64,000 nucleotides of DNA, from the NCBI GenBank assembly GCA_029864405.1, contig JAOTTP010000003.1:31341-95340 (forward strand). The letters run 5' to 3'. Positions 18,694 through 27,820 of this stretch are shown piece after piece. Position numbers and translations under genes: made by a program. Below the pieces are notes generated by a model. That model saw nothing but the letters and a program-made list of their open reading frames with translations, was not told the DNA's origin and searched no databases. The stretch comes from Nitrospirota bacterium (GTDB taxonomy: Bacteria; Nitrospirota; Nitrospiria; Nitrospirales; UBA8639). Numbering within the stretch: position 1 is the stretch's first letter; each line of letters starts with the position of its first letter.

Positions 18694-19569
18694 ATGAAGG
18701 GAATCATCTTAGCGGGCGGATCGGGAACTCGACTTTATCCCTTGACCCACGCGGTCAGCAAACAACTCATGCCGGTTTTTGATAAACCGATGATCTATTA
18801 TCCATTGTCGACCCTCATGCTTGCTGGAATCCGCGAAATTCTGGTGATTACGACCCCGCATGAGCAGGAAGGGTTTGTCCGGTTGTTAGGAGATGGCAGT
18901 CATCTCGGGCTCACGATCCTCTACCAAGTCCAACCACGACCGGAAGGAATCGCCCAAGCCTTTGTAATTGGGCGTGAGTTTATCGGGCAAGATCGAGTGG
19001 CGCTTATTCTTGGTGATAATATTTTTTATGGGCATGGGCTGTCTCGCTATCTTCAAGAAGCGGCCTCCCAGGCCTCGGGGGCGCAAGTCTTTGCCTATCA
19101 GGTTCGGGATCCGGAACGATACGGAGTGGTGACCTTTAATGATCGCGGGCAAGCCACCAGCCTGGAAGAAAAGCCTGCCCATCCCAAGTCACCCTATGCA
19201 GTGACCGGTTTATATTTTTATGACAATCAGGTTGTGGCCATTGCCGATTCTCTCAAGCCTTCGGCGAGAGGAGAGGTAGAAATCACTGATGTGAATAGAA
19301 CCTATTTAGAGGCCGGATCTCTGCATGTTCAGGTGCTAGGGCGAGGCATTGCCTGGTTGGATACGGGAACTCACGAATCCCTCATGCAAGCGGCCCATTA
19401 TATTCAAGTGTTACAAGAACGACAGGGGTTAATGGTTTCCTGCCCGGAAGAGATCGCCTACAAGATGGGGTACATTCAGGCAGGCGATGTGTTGCGTGTG
19501 GCTACGAAAATGAAAGACAACGGGTACGGGCAATACTTGCTGCATTTGGTGAATCAGAGACAGTCATAA
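18694..19569 (+). CDS. rfbA: Glucose-1-phosphate thymidylyltransferase
   Basis: A 291-residue enzyme making dTDP-glucose, step one of the dTDP-rhamnose pathway. It has the nucleotide site [18 protein letters not shown], then [34 protein letters not shown] and [12 protein letters not shown]. The sugar-site residues EEKP and [10 protein letters not shown] are in place. Its length and end ([10 protein letters not shown]) match RmlA. GGGAGG lies upstream of the ATG. It is cotranscribed with rfbC, 6 bases downstream. Confidence 0.97.
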   Translation: MKGIILAGGSGTRLYPLTHAVSKQLMPVFDKPMIYYPLSTLMLAGIREILVITTPHEQEGFVRLLGDGSHLGLTILYQVQPRPEGIAQAFVIGREFIGQDRVALILGDNIFYGHGLSRYLQEAASQASGAQVFAYQVRDPERYGVVTFNDRGQATSLEEKPAHPKSPYAVTGLYFYDNQVVAIADSLKPSARGEVEITDVNRTYLEAGSLHVQVLGRGIAWLDTGTHESLMQAAHYIQVLQERQGLMVSCPEEIAYKMGYIQAGDVLRVATKMKDNGYGQYLLHLVNQRQS

Positions 19570-19575
19570 CCGGTT

Positions 19576-20130
19576 ATGAAATTTCTCCCAACCCAGCTGC
19601 CGGGGGTGCTCATAGTCGAGCCTGATGTCTATCGCGATCAACGCGGATGGTTTTTAGAAACGTATCATGTTCAAAAGTATCAGGAGGCAGGGATTCTGCT
19701 TCCATTTGTGCAGGATAATTGTTCATCGTCAGTCCAAGGAACGCTTCGTGGTCTTCACTTTCAACTGACTCGCCTTCAAGGGAAGTTAGTTCGCGTGATC
19801 CGGGGGGAAATCTTTGACGTCGCGGTCGACATTCGTCAGGGGTCCCCGACTTTTGCCTCGTGGGTGGGGGTGACCTTATCGGCACAGAATTTCAGACAAA
19901 TCTATCTTCCTCCGGGTTTTGCCCATGGATTTTGTGTCCTCAGCGAGGTGGCGGAAGTGGAGTACAAATGTACCGATGTCTATGCGCCTGGTGGTGATGT
20001 GACCATTCGATGGGATGACCCACGTATTGGCATTCAATGGCCGATCGAACGTCCACTTCTCTCCACGAAGGATGCTGCTGGGCAGTTACTCGACGACCTG
20101 TGCGACCAACTTCCGGATTATCGGCCATGA
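19576..20130 (+). CDS. rfbC: dTDP-4-dehydrorhamnose 3,5-epimerase
   Basis: A cupin-fold epimerase of 184 residues, normal length. The N-terminal LPGVLIVEPDVYRDQRGWFLETYH, the catalytic-His segment TLRGLHFQ, then GKLVRVIRGEIFDVAVDIR and YLPPGFAHGFCVLSEVAEVEYKC all match RmlC. It starts 6 bases after rfbA and its stop overlaps the rfbD start (ATGA), so the three enzymes are produced together. Confidence 0.96.
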   Translation: MKFLPTQLPGVLIVEPDVYRDQRGWFLETYHVQKYQEAGILLPFVQDNCSSSVQGTLRGLHFQLTRLQGKLVRVIRGEIFDVAVDIRQGSPTFASWVGVTLSAQNFRQIYLPPGFAHGFCVLSEVAEVEYKCTDVYAPGGDVTIRWDDPRIGIQWPIERPLLSTKDAAGQLLDDLCDQLPDYRP

Positions 20131-20963
20131 GGCAGAATCGAATTTTAATCACAGGGGCTCAAGGGCAATTAGGCCAGGCGCTACAACGGCAATATGCCGA
20201 CCACGAGGTCACGGCCTGGGACCTCCAGGATCTGGATATCACTCAGTTTGATGAGGTCAAGAAAGCTCTTGATCAGCTACGACCACACATCGTGATCAAT
20301 GCGGCAGCTTTTACGCAGGTAGATGAGGCGGAAGTCAAGCAGGATGCCGCATACCGGGGCAATGCCCTGGGCCCGAAGAATCTTGCCGTGGTGACGAATA
20401 ATATGGGAATGACTCTTATCCATTTTTCCACCGATTATGTGTTTGATGGTCGGCAGAATCGGCCGTATCATGAATTCGATCGCACGAATCCGTTAGGTGT
20501 CTATGGACACAGTAAGTTAGCCGGTGAAGAGGCGGTGCGGGTCGCGAATCCCCGGCATTTTATTGTCAGGACGGCTTGGCTCTATCACACCGTTGGAAAG
20601 AACTTTGCCAATACGATTTGTCGAATGGCTGGACGAGAGGTGGTTAAAGTCGTGAGCGACCAGTATGGGTCACCCACCTTTGCCCCTCATCTCGCTCAGG
20701 CGGTATTCCAGTTAGGCGAGACCGATGCGTTTGGAACCTATCACATAGCCGGTACCGGCGGAACCAGTTGGTACGAATTGACCCAAGCGCTCTATCAGGC
20801 GTTGGGCATTCAGACAGCGGTTGTGCCCATCCCCACCGCTCAATTTCCTCGCCCGGCCAGACGGCCCGCTTATGCCGTGCTCACGTCTGTACAAGATCCC
20901 TTGATTCAATTGCCATCCTGGGAAGAAGGCGTACGTGATTTTGCCAGTCAGTGGAAAGGCTAG
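20127..20963 (+). CDS. rfbD: dTDP-4-dehydrorhamnose reductase
   Basis: Final enzyme of dTDP-L-rhamnose synthesis, 278 residues from the ATG at 20127. This start overlaps the rfbC stop as ATGA and begins right at the Rossmann strand RILITGAQGQLGQAL. The ORF-track start at 20037 would add 30 residues translated out of rfbC, which is implausible. HFSTDYVFDG and the YGHSKLAGEEAV YxxxK motif are the catalytic segments. HPxR-like and GTYHIAGTGGTSWYE regions are typical of RmlD. It ends the rhamnose operon. Confidence 0.96.
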   Translation: MRQNRILITGAQGQLGQALQRQYADHEVTAWDLQDLDITQFDEVKKALDQLRPHIVINAAAFTQVDEAEVKQDAAYRGNALGPKNLAVVTNNMGMTLIHFSTDYVFDGRQNRPYHEFDRTNPLGVYGHSKLAGEEAVRVANPRHFIVRTAWLYHTVGKNFANTICRMAGREVVKVVSDQYGSPTFAPHLAQAVFQLGETDAFGTYHIAGTGGTSWYELTQALYQALGIQTAVVPIPTAQFPRPARRPAYAVLTSVQDPLIQLPSWEEGVRDFASQWKG

Positions 20964-21030
20964 GGGTCGTCCTCTGTTCTGTGAATCATCTTCTGTGGAT
21001 CATCAGGTGAAAGAAAGGTATTCATAAACG

Positions 21031-21840
21031 ATGGGCTACATCGAAGCGGTGGTGCTTGCGGTTATTCAAGGACTCACGGAATTCCTCCCGGTATCCTCTT
21101 CCGGACATTTAGTCCTGGCCCAACATTGGTTTGGCCATTTTAGTGAGACGAACTTGTTGTATGACATTATGTTGCATCTTGCTACGGTGACGGCGATCCT
21201 GGTGTATTTTCGTCATGATCTCCTTACTTTGGGCTTGGGCTATGTCGGATGGACCACCACGCAAGGCAGTCTGTTCCAGGGATTTGAACGGCGGACGATT
21301 CATTATGTCCTGCTCGCCTCCATTCCCACGGCGATCATTGGATTAGGCATTCGATCCATCGGTCTTGAAACCCTGGTTCAGCCCTCCGTCGTGGCCGTCA
21401 TGTTGCTGTTCACCGGAGTGATTCTCTGGTTGGGACGAGGAAGAAGCAGTGCTCGTGGCATTCAGGACATGGGCATTCGGGATGCACTGGCGATTGGCAT
21501 TGTGCAAGGTGTGGCCGTCTTTCCCGGGATTTCCCGATCCGGATCAACCATTGCCAGTGGAGTGCTGTTGGGCTTGGATCGTGAATTGTCGGCTCGGTTT
21601 TCGCTGCTGATTTCCATGCCCGCCATTGTGGGGGCGACGATCTTGGAAATTGGGAAAGGAATGGGTCAGATTCATGAACCGATCGGCGTCTATGTGGTGG
21701 GAATGGTGGTGGCAGCTTTAGTGGGGTATGGATCAATTTCGTTGATCATCAAACTTGTCAGACAGGATCACTTCCATTTGTTCTCTTATTATCTGTGGCC
21801 ACTCGGAATAAGTATTCTACTTTGGGATACGTTGAAATAG
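21031..21840 (+). CDS. uppP: Undecaprenyl-diphosphatase
   Basis: A 269-residue polytopic membrane phosphatase (BacA family) that regenerates undecaprenyl phosphate on the outer side of the inner membrane. GLTEFLPVSSSGHLVLAQ and FPGISRSGSTIASG are the two signature active-site segments, with the conserved Glu, Ser and Arg. The rest is a chain of about eight hydrophobic helices. Placed directly after the rhamnose genes, it belongs with the same envelope-precursor block. It converges on the malic enzyme gene with only 37 bases between, without an obvious terminator. Confidence 0.96.
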   Translation: MGYIEAVVLAVIQGLTEFLPVSSSGHLVLAQHWFGHFSETNLLYDIMLHLATVTAILVYFRHDLLTLGLGYVGWTTTQGSLFQGFERRTIHYVLLASIPTAIIGLGIRSIGLETLVQPSVVAVMLLFTGVILWLGRGRSSARGIQDMGIRDALAIGIVQGVAVFPGISRSGSTIASGVLLGLDRELSARFSLLISMPAIVGATILEIGKGMGQIHEPIGVYVVGMVVAALVGYGSISLIIKLVRQDHFHLFSYYLWPLGISILLWDTLK

Positions 21841-21877
21841 ATACCGCTTCTCTCCTTAGCCACCGTCTCGCGCTGTT

Positions 21878-23365
21878 TTACATCTCCTTCTCCTCTTCCA
21901 TGTCCTTTTTCGTTCGGCGGGCCACGCCGGACTCAATTGCCGCCTGAGAGACAGCCTTGGCGACTTTAGGAACCACCTGTTTGTCGAACACGCTGGGAAT
22001 AATATATTCCTCACTGAGCGCGGAGTCAGGAATCATCTTCGAGAGGGCATGAGCCGCAGCAATGAGCATCGGTTCATTAATCGTTTTGGCTTGCACGTCA
22101 AGGGCTCCACGAAAGATGCCGGGAAACGACAAGAGGTTGTTGCATTGATTGGGATAATCCGATCGCCCGCTGGCATACACGCGACAGTGGGGAATGGCCG
22201 CGTCCGGTAGAATTTCCGGGTCAGGATTGGCTAACGCAAACACAATGGGATCCTTGGCCATGAGAGCTAAGTCTTCGGATTTTAAAATATTGGCACTGGA
22301 AAGACCGATGACCACATGGGCGTCTTTCAGTGCGTCCTGAACGGTTCCCGTCGGCTGATCATACTGAATGAGGGTGCGAAGAGTATGGCGATGCGGCAGA
22401 AGCTCTTCCACCGGTCGATTCAACACGAGGCCCTGCTTGTCGCATCCCTTGAGCCGGGTGACTCCGGCTCCCAGGAGCAATTCACAACAGGCGGTGCCGG
22501 CCGCCCCCAATCCAATAACCACCACTGAAACGTCATTGATGGATCGCCGGGTGACTTTTAATGCATTGAGAAGCGCGCCAAGGATGACCACAGCCGTTCC
22601 ATGCTGATCATCATGCATGACCGGGATATCCAGCTCGGCTTGCAGCCGGCGCTCAATGTCAAAGCATCGAGGGGCACTGATGTCTTCCAGATTAATGCCT
22701 CCAAATGAGGGAGAAATGGCTAGCACCGTCCGGATAATCTCTTCCGAATCCTGGGTATTGAGACAGAGAGGCCAGGCATCGATTCCGGCAAATTGATGAA
22801 ACAACATCGCTTTGCCTTCCATGACTGGCAAGGCCGCGAGGGGGCCGAGATTTCCTAAGCCCAGAATGGCCGATCCGTCCGTCACGACGGCAATGCTGTT
22901 ACTTTTCGTCGTAAAGGAATAGGCTTTTTTCTCATCCGCGGCAATCGCTTTGACGACACGCCCGACTCCAGGCGTATAGACCATGGACAAGGTATTTCTG
23001 GTTTTCACGGGAAACTTGCTTTCCACCCGGATTTTTCCACCTAAATGCATCAGGAAAATTCGATCCGATGAAGCGATAACCCGGACATCGGACAACGTAT
23101 TCAGCCGTTTCAGGACCCGTTCGCCATGTTCTTCACTTTGGACATCCAGAGTAATATCACGGATCACCTTGGTGCGAGTGGCCGAAACCATATCGTAGGC
23201 GCCCAAACTGGCGCCTTCTTCGGCGATGGCAGTGGCTAATTGGGCGAAGACGCCGGTCCGTTGAGTCAGTTCTAATCGGACGGCCATCCGGTAATTGGAA
23301 TAGGGGCCGATGTCTTGCGAGGAACTTTGACCATTTTGCTGTCGTTTAAAAAAACTCCACACCAA
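21878..23365 (-). CDS. NAD(P)-dependent malic enzyme with N-terminal ACT domain
   Basis: A 495-residue oxidative decarboxylase converting malate to pyruvate. Residues from about 25 to 100 form an ACT-type regulatory domain (YRMAVRLELTQRTGVFAQLATAIAEEGASLGAYDMV). The malic N-terminal domain then shows NTLSMVYTPGVG, TDGSAILGLGNLGPLAALPVMEGKA and GGINLEDISAPRCFDIE. HDDQHGTAVVILGALLNAL and VVVIGLGAAGTACCELLL (NAD site) belong to the C-terminal domain. The ACT fusion suggests allosteric control by an amino acid or related ligand; the ligand is unknown. It is a stand-alone gene with its own upstream region. Confidence 0.93.
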   Translation of the reverse strand: MVWSFFKRQQNGQSSSQDIGPYSNYRMAVRLELTQRTGVFAQLATAIAEEGASLGAYDMVSATRTKVIRDITLDVQSEEHGERVLKRLNTLSDVRVIASSDRIFLMHLGGKIRVESKFPVKTRNTLSMVYTPGVGRVVKAIAADEKKAYSFTTKSNSIAVVTDGSAILGLGNLGPLAALPVMEGKAMLFHQFAGIDAWPLCLNTQDSEEIIRTVLAISPSFGGINLEDISAPRCFDIERRLQAELDIPVMHDDQHGTAVVILGALLNALKVTRRSINDVSVVVIGLGAAGTACCELLLGAGVTRLKGCDKQGLVLNRPVEELLPHRHTLRTLIQYDQPTGTVQDALKDAHVVIGLSSANILKSEDLALMAKDPIVFALANPDPEILPDAAIPHCRVYASGRSDYPNQCNNLLSFPGIFRGALDVQAKTINEPMLIAAAHALSKMIPDSALSEEYIIPSVFDKQVVPKVAKAVSQAAIESGVARRTKKDMEEEKEM

Positions 23366-23833
23366 TAATTTCCTCCTCTTCAGTTGCGGTATTGAAGAAC
23401 TTCCATCGATTTAGGCGTAAAGTATAGTCCTTTTCTATTATTGTATCGGATAATCCAAGTTAGGGGTATGTGCTGGCGGACGGAAATGGGCCATTACCAT
23501 AGGCTAGAAAGCTTTTAAGGAATGAAAGAAATGATGCCGGGGTTCGTCCAGGCGGCAGAGGCCTAATTGCTGGCGGCGTCCCGAAGGGCGCGACCCTACC
23601 TTCGGCAACAGGGCGCAAAACCAGTGGCCCTCGGCATGGCTCTGTAATGGGCTTTACTTTTCGACCGCGCCGCAGGCGCCATACCATTAACATCCAAGAA
23701 TACAGAATACGACGCTCTTGGCGCATGTGATGCTGGTAATGCCAAGCTGCGTCAATATTGAGCACGTAACCTGGAGATCATGGTATCGTCCCTGGTCTTT
23801 GACGGAAGCGAAATTTCCTCGTACCTGTGAACC
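23366..23833. other. Intergenic region with a partial family D repeat
   Basis: About 470 bases between two divergent genes. Around 23573-23650 a segment (GGCGTCCCGAAGGGCGCGACC, then GGGCGCAAAACCAGTGGCC) resembles part of the long family D repeat seen at 48005 and 33802. The 101-aa minus-strand ORF here runs through it and is not credible. Confidence 0.55.
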
Positions 23834-25300
23834 ATGATCATGGAATCAGAACAACCGGTTGATCCTCAGTCCCATTCCCGCCCAGATCTTCAAGGAGAAA
23901 TCCATTTTTCCCGTTTGCTGACCGCCGTGTGTTTGGTGGTGTGTGCAGCTGGAATGGGATTGTTGTTTTGGGCGGTGACTCTTTCTGATGATGTGCGCCT
24001 GGCTTCACCTGAAAGCCGTGATCTTGAACGGATTGCCAGCCGAATGCTGGGTTTTGAATCTCGTTTGCCTGAACTCTCGTCGTTTGAACAAGTGATGTAC
24101 CGTTTGGGGGGACAAGATGGGGAGACGCAAGAACAAATCCGGCAGTGGTATGAAGAAAGGGTTGATGAACAATCCGGGCCGTTGGATGGATTGTATTTGG
24201 GAATGATCTATGGAGAAGCGGGTTTGACGGATCAACTTAGTCGGTTAGTGGCCGATTGGGAAAGGGAGAGTCATCCGCGTGCTCTTTTTCGTTGGTTGTT
24301 GGAAGTGGGGTATGTTCATGGTGAAACGTCGCCTGCTGAGTATGGTTTCTTGCAAGCGAGGTTGGCTGAAGAAGTCCCCACGAATTGGTTTTACTTTCAT
24401 CTGGCGCAACGATTGGCCGATCAGGCCGGCGATCGAGGTTTGCAGGCCAATCTTCAATCGCAAGAGTATCAGTTGACCGACCCACCATTATGGAAATGGC
24501 GTGTGCTGGTCGTCGGTGAACTCGTCGTGATTGGGATTGGCGTGGTCTTGCTTCTCCGTCTTGGTTTTGCTCGCCTGACAGGCAGGGCGTCACAGAGCCA
24601 AACCGACTTGGCCGAAATCCGTGTTCCTTGGACATTCCGTGAAGGGATGGCCGTTTTAGCGCGGGGAGGAGCTCTAACGATTGTGTTGATGGGTTTGGTG
24701 GCAGTCATGCCTAATGGCATAGAAATTCTTGAAGATTATGGGATTGCCTTGCTGTATCTTCCTGCCGTCATTCTGACCTCGGTGTTGTTGTGTCGACCGA
24801 GGCAACGCTCGTTGTTGCAGGTGGTGGGCTGTTCGCATGTATGGCAACGCTTGAAGTCCAGCCTGCCGTTAGTGGTGATGTTGGTGACGCTTGGGCTGGT
24901 TGGGGACTGGTTAATTGTGCTCGGGGGAGAGGCCTTTCAGTCTTCTGTGCATTGGTCCGAATGGTTTGTCCCACAGCTGATTTGGGGAACGCAGATTGAA
25001 CTGGTGAAAACCACAATTGACTTTGTCCTTCTGGCTCCATTCTTCGAAGAACTCATTTTTCGGGGGATTCTCTTTACGACCCTCCGAACCAAATTCAGTT
25101 TTCCACTATCCATGATCGGGAGTGGGTTGATCTTCGCCTTGGCGCATGGCTATGGGGTGATCGCGTTTCTGACCGTCTTGTGGAGTGGGTTGTTGTGGGC
25201 CTGGGCCTACGAACGGACCGGGAGTGTGATCCCTGGCATGCTGGCGCATGCCGTCAATAACGGGGTGGTGGTGTATTCTCTTGTGGCATTTTTTCGCTAG
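23834..25300 (+). CDS. CPBP/CAAX-type intramembrane metalloprotease with large N-terminal domain
   Basis: A 488-residue membrane protein. The C-terminal 130 residues hold the CPBP (Abi) protease motifs: APFFEELIFRGILF (EExxxR), then GLIFALAHG with the second metal His, and ending HAVNNGVVVY. Upstream are about six hydrophobic segments. Residues about 60-200 form a soluble, helix-rich region between the first membrane segment (LLTAVCLVVCAAGMGLLFWAV) and the second, likely periplasmic or TPR-like. The family includes prenyl-protein endopeptidases and bacteriocin-immunity proteins; the substrate here is unknown. The start chosen is the ORF-track ATG; a second ATG two codons later is possible. 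Confidence 0.85.
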   Translation: MIMESEQPVDPQSHSRPDLQGEIHFSRLLTAVCLVVCAAGMGLLFWAVTLSDDVRLASPESRDLERIASRMLGFESRLPELSSFEQVMYRLGGQDGETQEQIRQWYEERVDEQSGPLDGLYLGMIYGEAGLTDQLSRLVADWERESHPRALFRWLLEVGYVHGETSPAEYGFLQARLAEEVPTNWFYFHLAQRLADQAGDRGLQANLQSQEYQLTDPPLWKWRVLVVGELVVIGIGVVLLLRLGFARLTGRASQSQTDLAEIRVPWTFREGMAVLARGGALTIVLMGLVAVMPNGIEILEDYGIALLYLPAVILTSVLLCRPRQRSLLQVVGCSHVWQRLKSSLPLVVMLVTLGLVGDWLIVLGGEAFQSSVHWSEWFVPQLIWGTQIELVKTTIDFVLLAPFFEELIFRGILFTTLRTKFSFPLSMIGSGLIFALAHGYGVIAFLTVLWSGLLWAWAYERTGSVIPGMLAHAVNNGVVVYSLVAFFR

Positions 25301-25413
25301 GAACGCCCATTTCGCCACTGAGGTTGATTTGCTCTCGTGGGGCTATTGAATAATTGATGTTTTCACCAGATTTACGCGCCCCGATACCATTGCACGGCAG
25401 TTGAGAGCAATGA

Positions 25414-25537
25414 GGGGAGTGTTGAAAAGTCCGCCAGCAGCGTTCTCGCCGCGTTGTCATGCTCACGTACTCCTCCGTACGCTCCGCGTGCCAACTTGGC
25501 TGCGGCCTTGCTGGACGCTTTTTTTTGAACACTCCCC
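25414..25537 (+). repeat. Family C element with 10-bp terminal inverted repeats
   Basis: A 124-bp unit bounded by GGGGAGTGTT and its exact complement AACACTCCCC. The inside includes GCGTTCTCGCCGC, ACTCCTCCGTACGCTCCGC and GGCCTTGCTGGACG. It directly abuts the stop codon of the SDR gene. A second copy in inverse orientation lies at 26593-26737 and a decayed one at 56681-56795. The shape is MITE-like; no transposase inside. Confidence 0.75.
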
Positions 25538-26335
25538 TTATGATGATGAATGCCTTTCGATGTCGTCTAAAGCGTGATACAGATCTGGAAAACGAAGGGT
25601 ATAGTTGAGGTCGGTGAGGAGTTTGTGAATGGAGATCTGTTTGCCGATTTCTCGAGGGGGCGTAGGTGGGGAAATGGGAAGGCCCCACTTTGATGATGCG
25701 ATTGAGAAAATCTCAGACCAGGTCCGTGGTGTCCCATCGCTGGCTACATACGTCGCACCATTCTGAGCTCGTTCAAGAGCTTGCAAGCAGATCCCCGCAG
25801 CATCTTCCACATGGAGGAGATTCACCCACTTGGGAGTATTGCGAATCTTGCCTTTTCTCATCCAATCCAACACATGTCGACCTGGCCCGTATAGCCCTGC
25901 CAGTCGAATGACCACAGCGCCTAATTGTGTCCGAAGATATTCTTCCCCCTGAACCCGAGGAAGGTCCGTGTTGATCGGAGTCTGTTCCGTGACTGCTCCG
26001 CAGTTGGTGCCATAGGCGGATGTGCTTCCCATCACCAGAATTCTGCCGGACTCCATGGGGCGAGCGGCGAAGAAGGATTGAACGAGATTCAAGGGCGTGG
26101 CGGGAAAACACCAGATGAGATGGGCGGGGATGGGAATGGATCGCCAGGTTTCAGGTTGGGTCAGGTCGAAATGAATTCGATGTTCAGGTGAAATATCTGA
26201 GAGATGGACATCCGGCATTCGGCTTGTGGTGAAGGCGTTCCATCCTGCTTCACAGGCCTGGTGATAGAGCCGTCGTCCGGTATAGCCCGTGCCAAGAATG
26301 ACCAGCGGAAAGTATTGAAGAGAAAAATGGCTCAA
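25538..26335 (-). CDS. NAD(P)-binding SDR/epimerase-like protein
   Basis: A 265-residue Rossmann protein resembling the YeeZ-like atypical SDR group. The dinucleotide site is LVILGTGYTGRRLYHQA near the N-terminus. GRILVMGSTSAYG supplies the Ser/Thr and Tyr region, but the canonical YxxxK is not obvious, as in atypical SDRs. RLAGLYGPGRHVLDWMRKG and VHVEDAAGICLQAL-type segments support an epimerase-like fold. Substrate unknown. The gene ends immediately at a family C repeat and has no close co-directional neighbour upstream. Confidence 0.8.
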   Translation of the reverse strand: MSHFSLQYFPLVILGTGYTGRRLYHQACEAGWNAFTTSRMPDVHLSDISPEHRIHFDLTQPETWRSIPIPAHLIWCFPATPLNLVQSFFAARPMESGRILVMGSTSAYGTNCGAVTEQTPINTDLPRVQGEEYLRTQLGAVVIRLAGLYGPGRHVLDWMRKGKIRNTPKWVNLLHVEDAAGICLQALERAQNGATYVASDGTPRTWSEIFSIASSKWGLPISPPTPPREIGKQISIHKLLTDLNYTLRFPDLYHALDDIERHSSS

Positions 26336-26754
26336 GGAAAAGCTTGTCCCGAAGTTCTACGAGGGAAGTCCCGTCTTCTTGTTCGACCTACTCCTTACCC
26401 CTTACTGTTCACTCCTCACCGGTTACCATTTACCTTTTTCATGTTACTGGTCCCGGAACCCACGCTAGCGGATCCTTCAATTTTGCTCAGGGCAGGCTTT
26501 TCAACACTTCCATGATGGGGCTGTTGAATATTTCTCATATTTTGCCTTTTCAGCAGTATATGAGTGACAGAACCCCGCACGGGGAAAAATACGAGAGTGT
26601 TCAAAAAGGCTCGTCCAGCAAGGCCGCAGCCGCTTGGGCGAGCGGAGCATACGGAGGAGTATGTGAGCATGGCCAAGTGGCGAGAACGCATCGCTAAAAG
26701 CATCCCCAAGGGTGCAACACTTGTTTTCAACACTCCCATGATGGGATTTCGGCC
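26336..26754. other. Repeat-containing spacer
   Basis: About 420 bases between the SDR and carbonic anhydrase genes. It contains the inverse family C copy (26593-26737) and a 23-bp direct repeat pair: TTTTCAACACT, C or T, then CCATGATGGG at 26498-26520 and 26724-26746. A stretch near 26470-26500 resembles the family B-associated sequence. ORFs in it are repeat translations. Confidence 0.65.
26593..26737 (-). repeat. Family C element, inverse orientation
   Basis: Bounded by GAGAGTGTT and AACACTCCC (8 of 9 complementary). Internal GTCCAGCAAGGCCGCAGC and GGAGCATACGGAGGAGTA are the reverse complements of segments in the 25414 copy. It is somewhat longer, with extra bases near the right end. Confidence 0.75.
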
Positions 26755-27273
26755 TTACTCATTCTGCTCCGCGACATACTGTTGCGCGTATCGAATGTAG
26801 TTCGCGGCGGATTCTTTGATCCACTGGACTTCGGCCTCCGTCAACAGGCGTTTAACTTTGGCAGGGGATCCCATGACCAGGCTCTTTGAGGGGATGTGGA
26901 TTCTCTCGGTGATCAAGGCTCCAGCGCCAATGACACAGTCTTCTTCGATCACAACCCCGTCCATGATGATGGCTCCCATGCCAATCAGCACCCGATCATG
27001 AATCGTGCATCCATGGAGGACCGTATGATGGCCCACGGTGATGTCATCGCCAAGGGTGAGGGGGTGGGTATCATGCGTAACATGCAACAGGCAGAGGTCT
27101 TGAATATTGGTCCGGTGGCCAATACGGATGGAATGAACGTCTCCGCGTATGATGGCATGAAACCAGACGCTTGATTCCGATCCGATGGCCACATCGCCGA
27201 TGACCACGGCCGTGTCTTCGATAAACGCGCCGGTGGCGATGGTTGGGGCAATGCCTCGATACGTTTTGAGCAT
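26755..27273 (-). CDS. Gamma-class carbonic anhydrase family protein
   Basis: A 172-residue left-handed beta-helix protein. I take the ATG at 27273 (MLKTYRGIAPTI), preceded by AAAGGACC; the ORF-track extension of 77 residues is not family-like. Hexapeptide repeats run from about residue 12 to 140. Zinc-ligand histidines are visible in NIQDLCLLHVTHD and ITVGHHTVLHGC, matching the gamma-CA/YrdA pattern. SLVMGSPAKVKR followed by a C-terminal helix is typical. It may hydrate CO2, which would suit an autotroph, but many YrdA-like proteins show no measured activity. Confidence 0.9.
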   Translation of the reverse strand: MLKTYRGIAPTIATGAFIEDTAVVIGDVAIGSESSVWFHAIIRGDVHSIRIGHRTNIQDLCLLHVTHDTHPLTLGDDITVGHHTVLHGCTIHDRVLIGMGAIIMDGVVIEEDCVIGAGALITERIHIPSKSLVMGSPAKVKRLLTEAEVQWIKESAANYIRYAQQYVAEQNE

Positions 27274-27328
27274 GAGAACGGTCCTTTCGCCGAATAGGGT
27301 ATCTCCCTGTGAGAACGACACGTGACGG

Positions 27329-27802
27329 TTAGGGGCGAATGTGCATGGCGCAGATGACCAGGGCTGTGAGAATAGTGAGGATGGTGAGGTACGTCGCCAC
27401 ACTTCGGTCTGCGAGCCAGTCGGTTTGCCAATGTTGAGGATAAGCGGTTTTTCCCGAAAAAATCCAGCCTTCTTGGTACAGTCCCATTCCTCTCTCGAGT
27501 TCAATTAACTGTTGTTTCGCCATTCGGTGTCGAGTGGCTTGTTGGAGAATCAGATAGGCCACGAAGCCTGACAGGATGACCACTCCGAAAAGGGCCAACC
27601 ATCGCATGGCGGGGTCGGCGTTCCCAGGGGAAATCACCATCATCACCAACAACAGTACTAACACGGTATTGTGGAATGCCGACAACCGGCTCATGTATTC
27701 CCGTCGCCGGAGCACCTCGTCTTTAAATAACGGATACAAGACGCGAAAGACTTCGAGTTGCTCTTGGGATAATTCCCGGTTGGCATGTGGTGAGTCAGGC
27801 AT
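27329..27802 (-). CDS. Small membrane protein of unknown function
   Basis: 157 residues. The first 40 are soluble and helix-rich (ELSQEQLEVFRVLYPLFKDEVLRRRE). Two hydrophobic segments follow (VLVLLLVMMVISPG and WLALFGVVILSGFVAYLIL), then an amphipathic segment and a third C-terminal helix (YLTILTILTALVICAMHI). I do not recognise a family. It starts 18 bases after the alpha/beta hydrolase stop, so thiD, hydrolase and this gene probably form one unit. Confidence 0.65.
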   Translation of the reverse strand: MPDSPHANRELSQEQLEVFRVLYPLFKDEVLRRREYMSRLSAFHNTVLVLLLVMMVISPGNADPAMRWLALFGVVILSGFVAYLILQQATRHRMAKQQLIELERGMGLYQEGWIFSGKTAYPQHWQTDWLADRSVATYLTILTILTALVICAMHIRP

Positions 27803-27820
27803 GAAACCGGTCCTACCACA

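Noticed and set aside
20037-20126. Longer start for rfbD
   Set aside because: It would be translated from within rfbC and adds residues with no family similarity.
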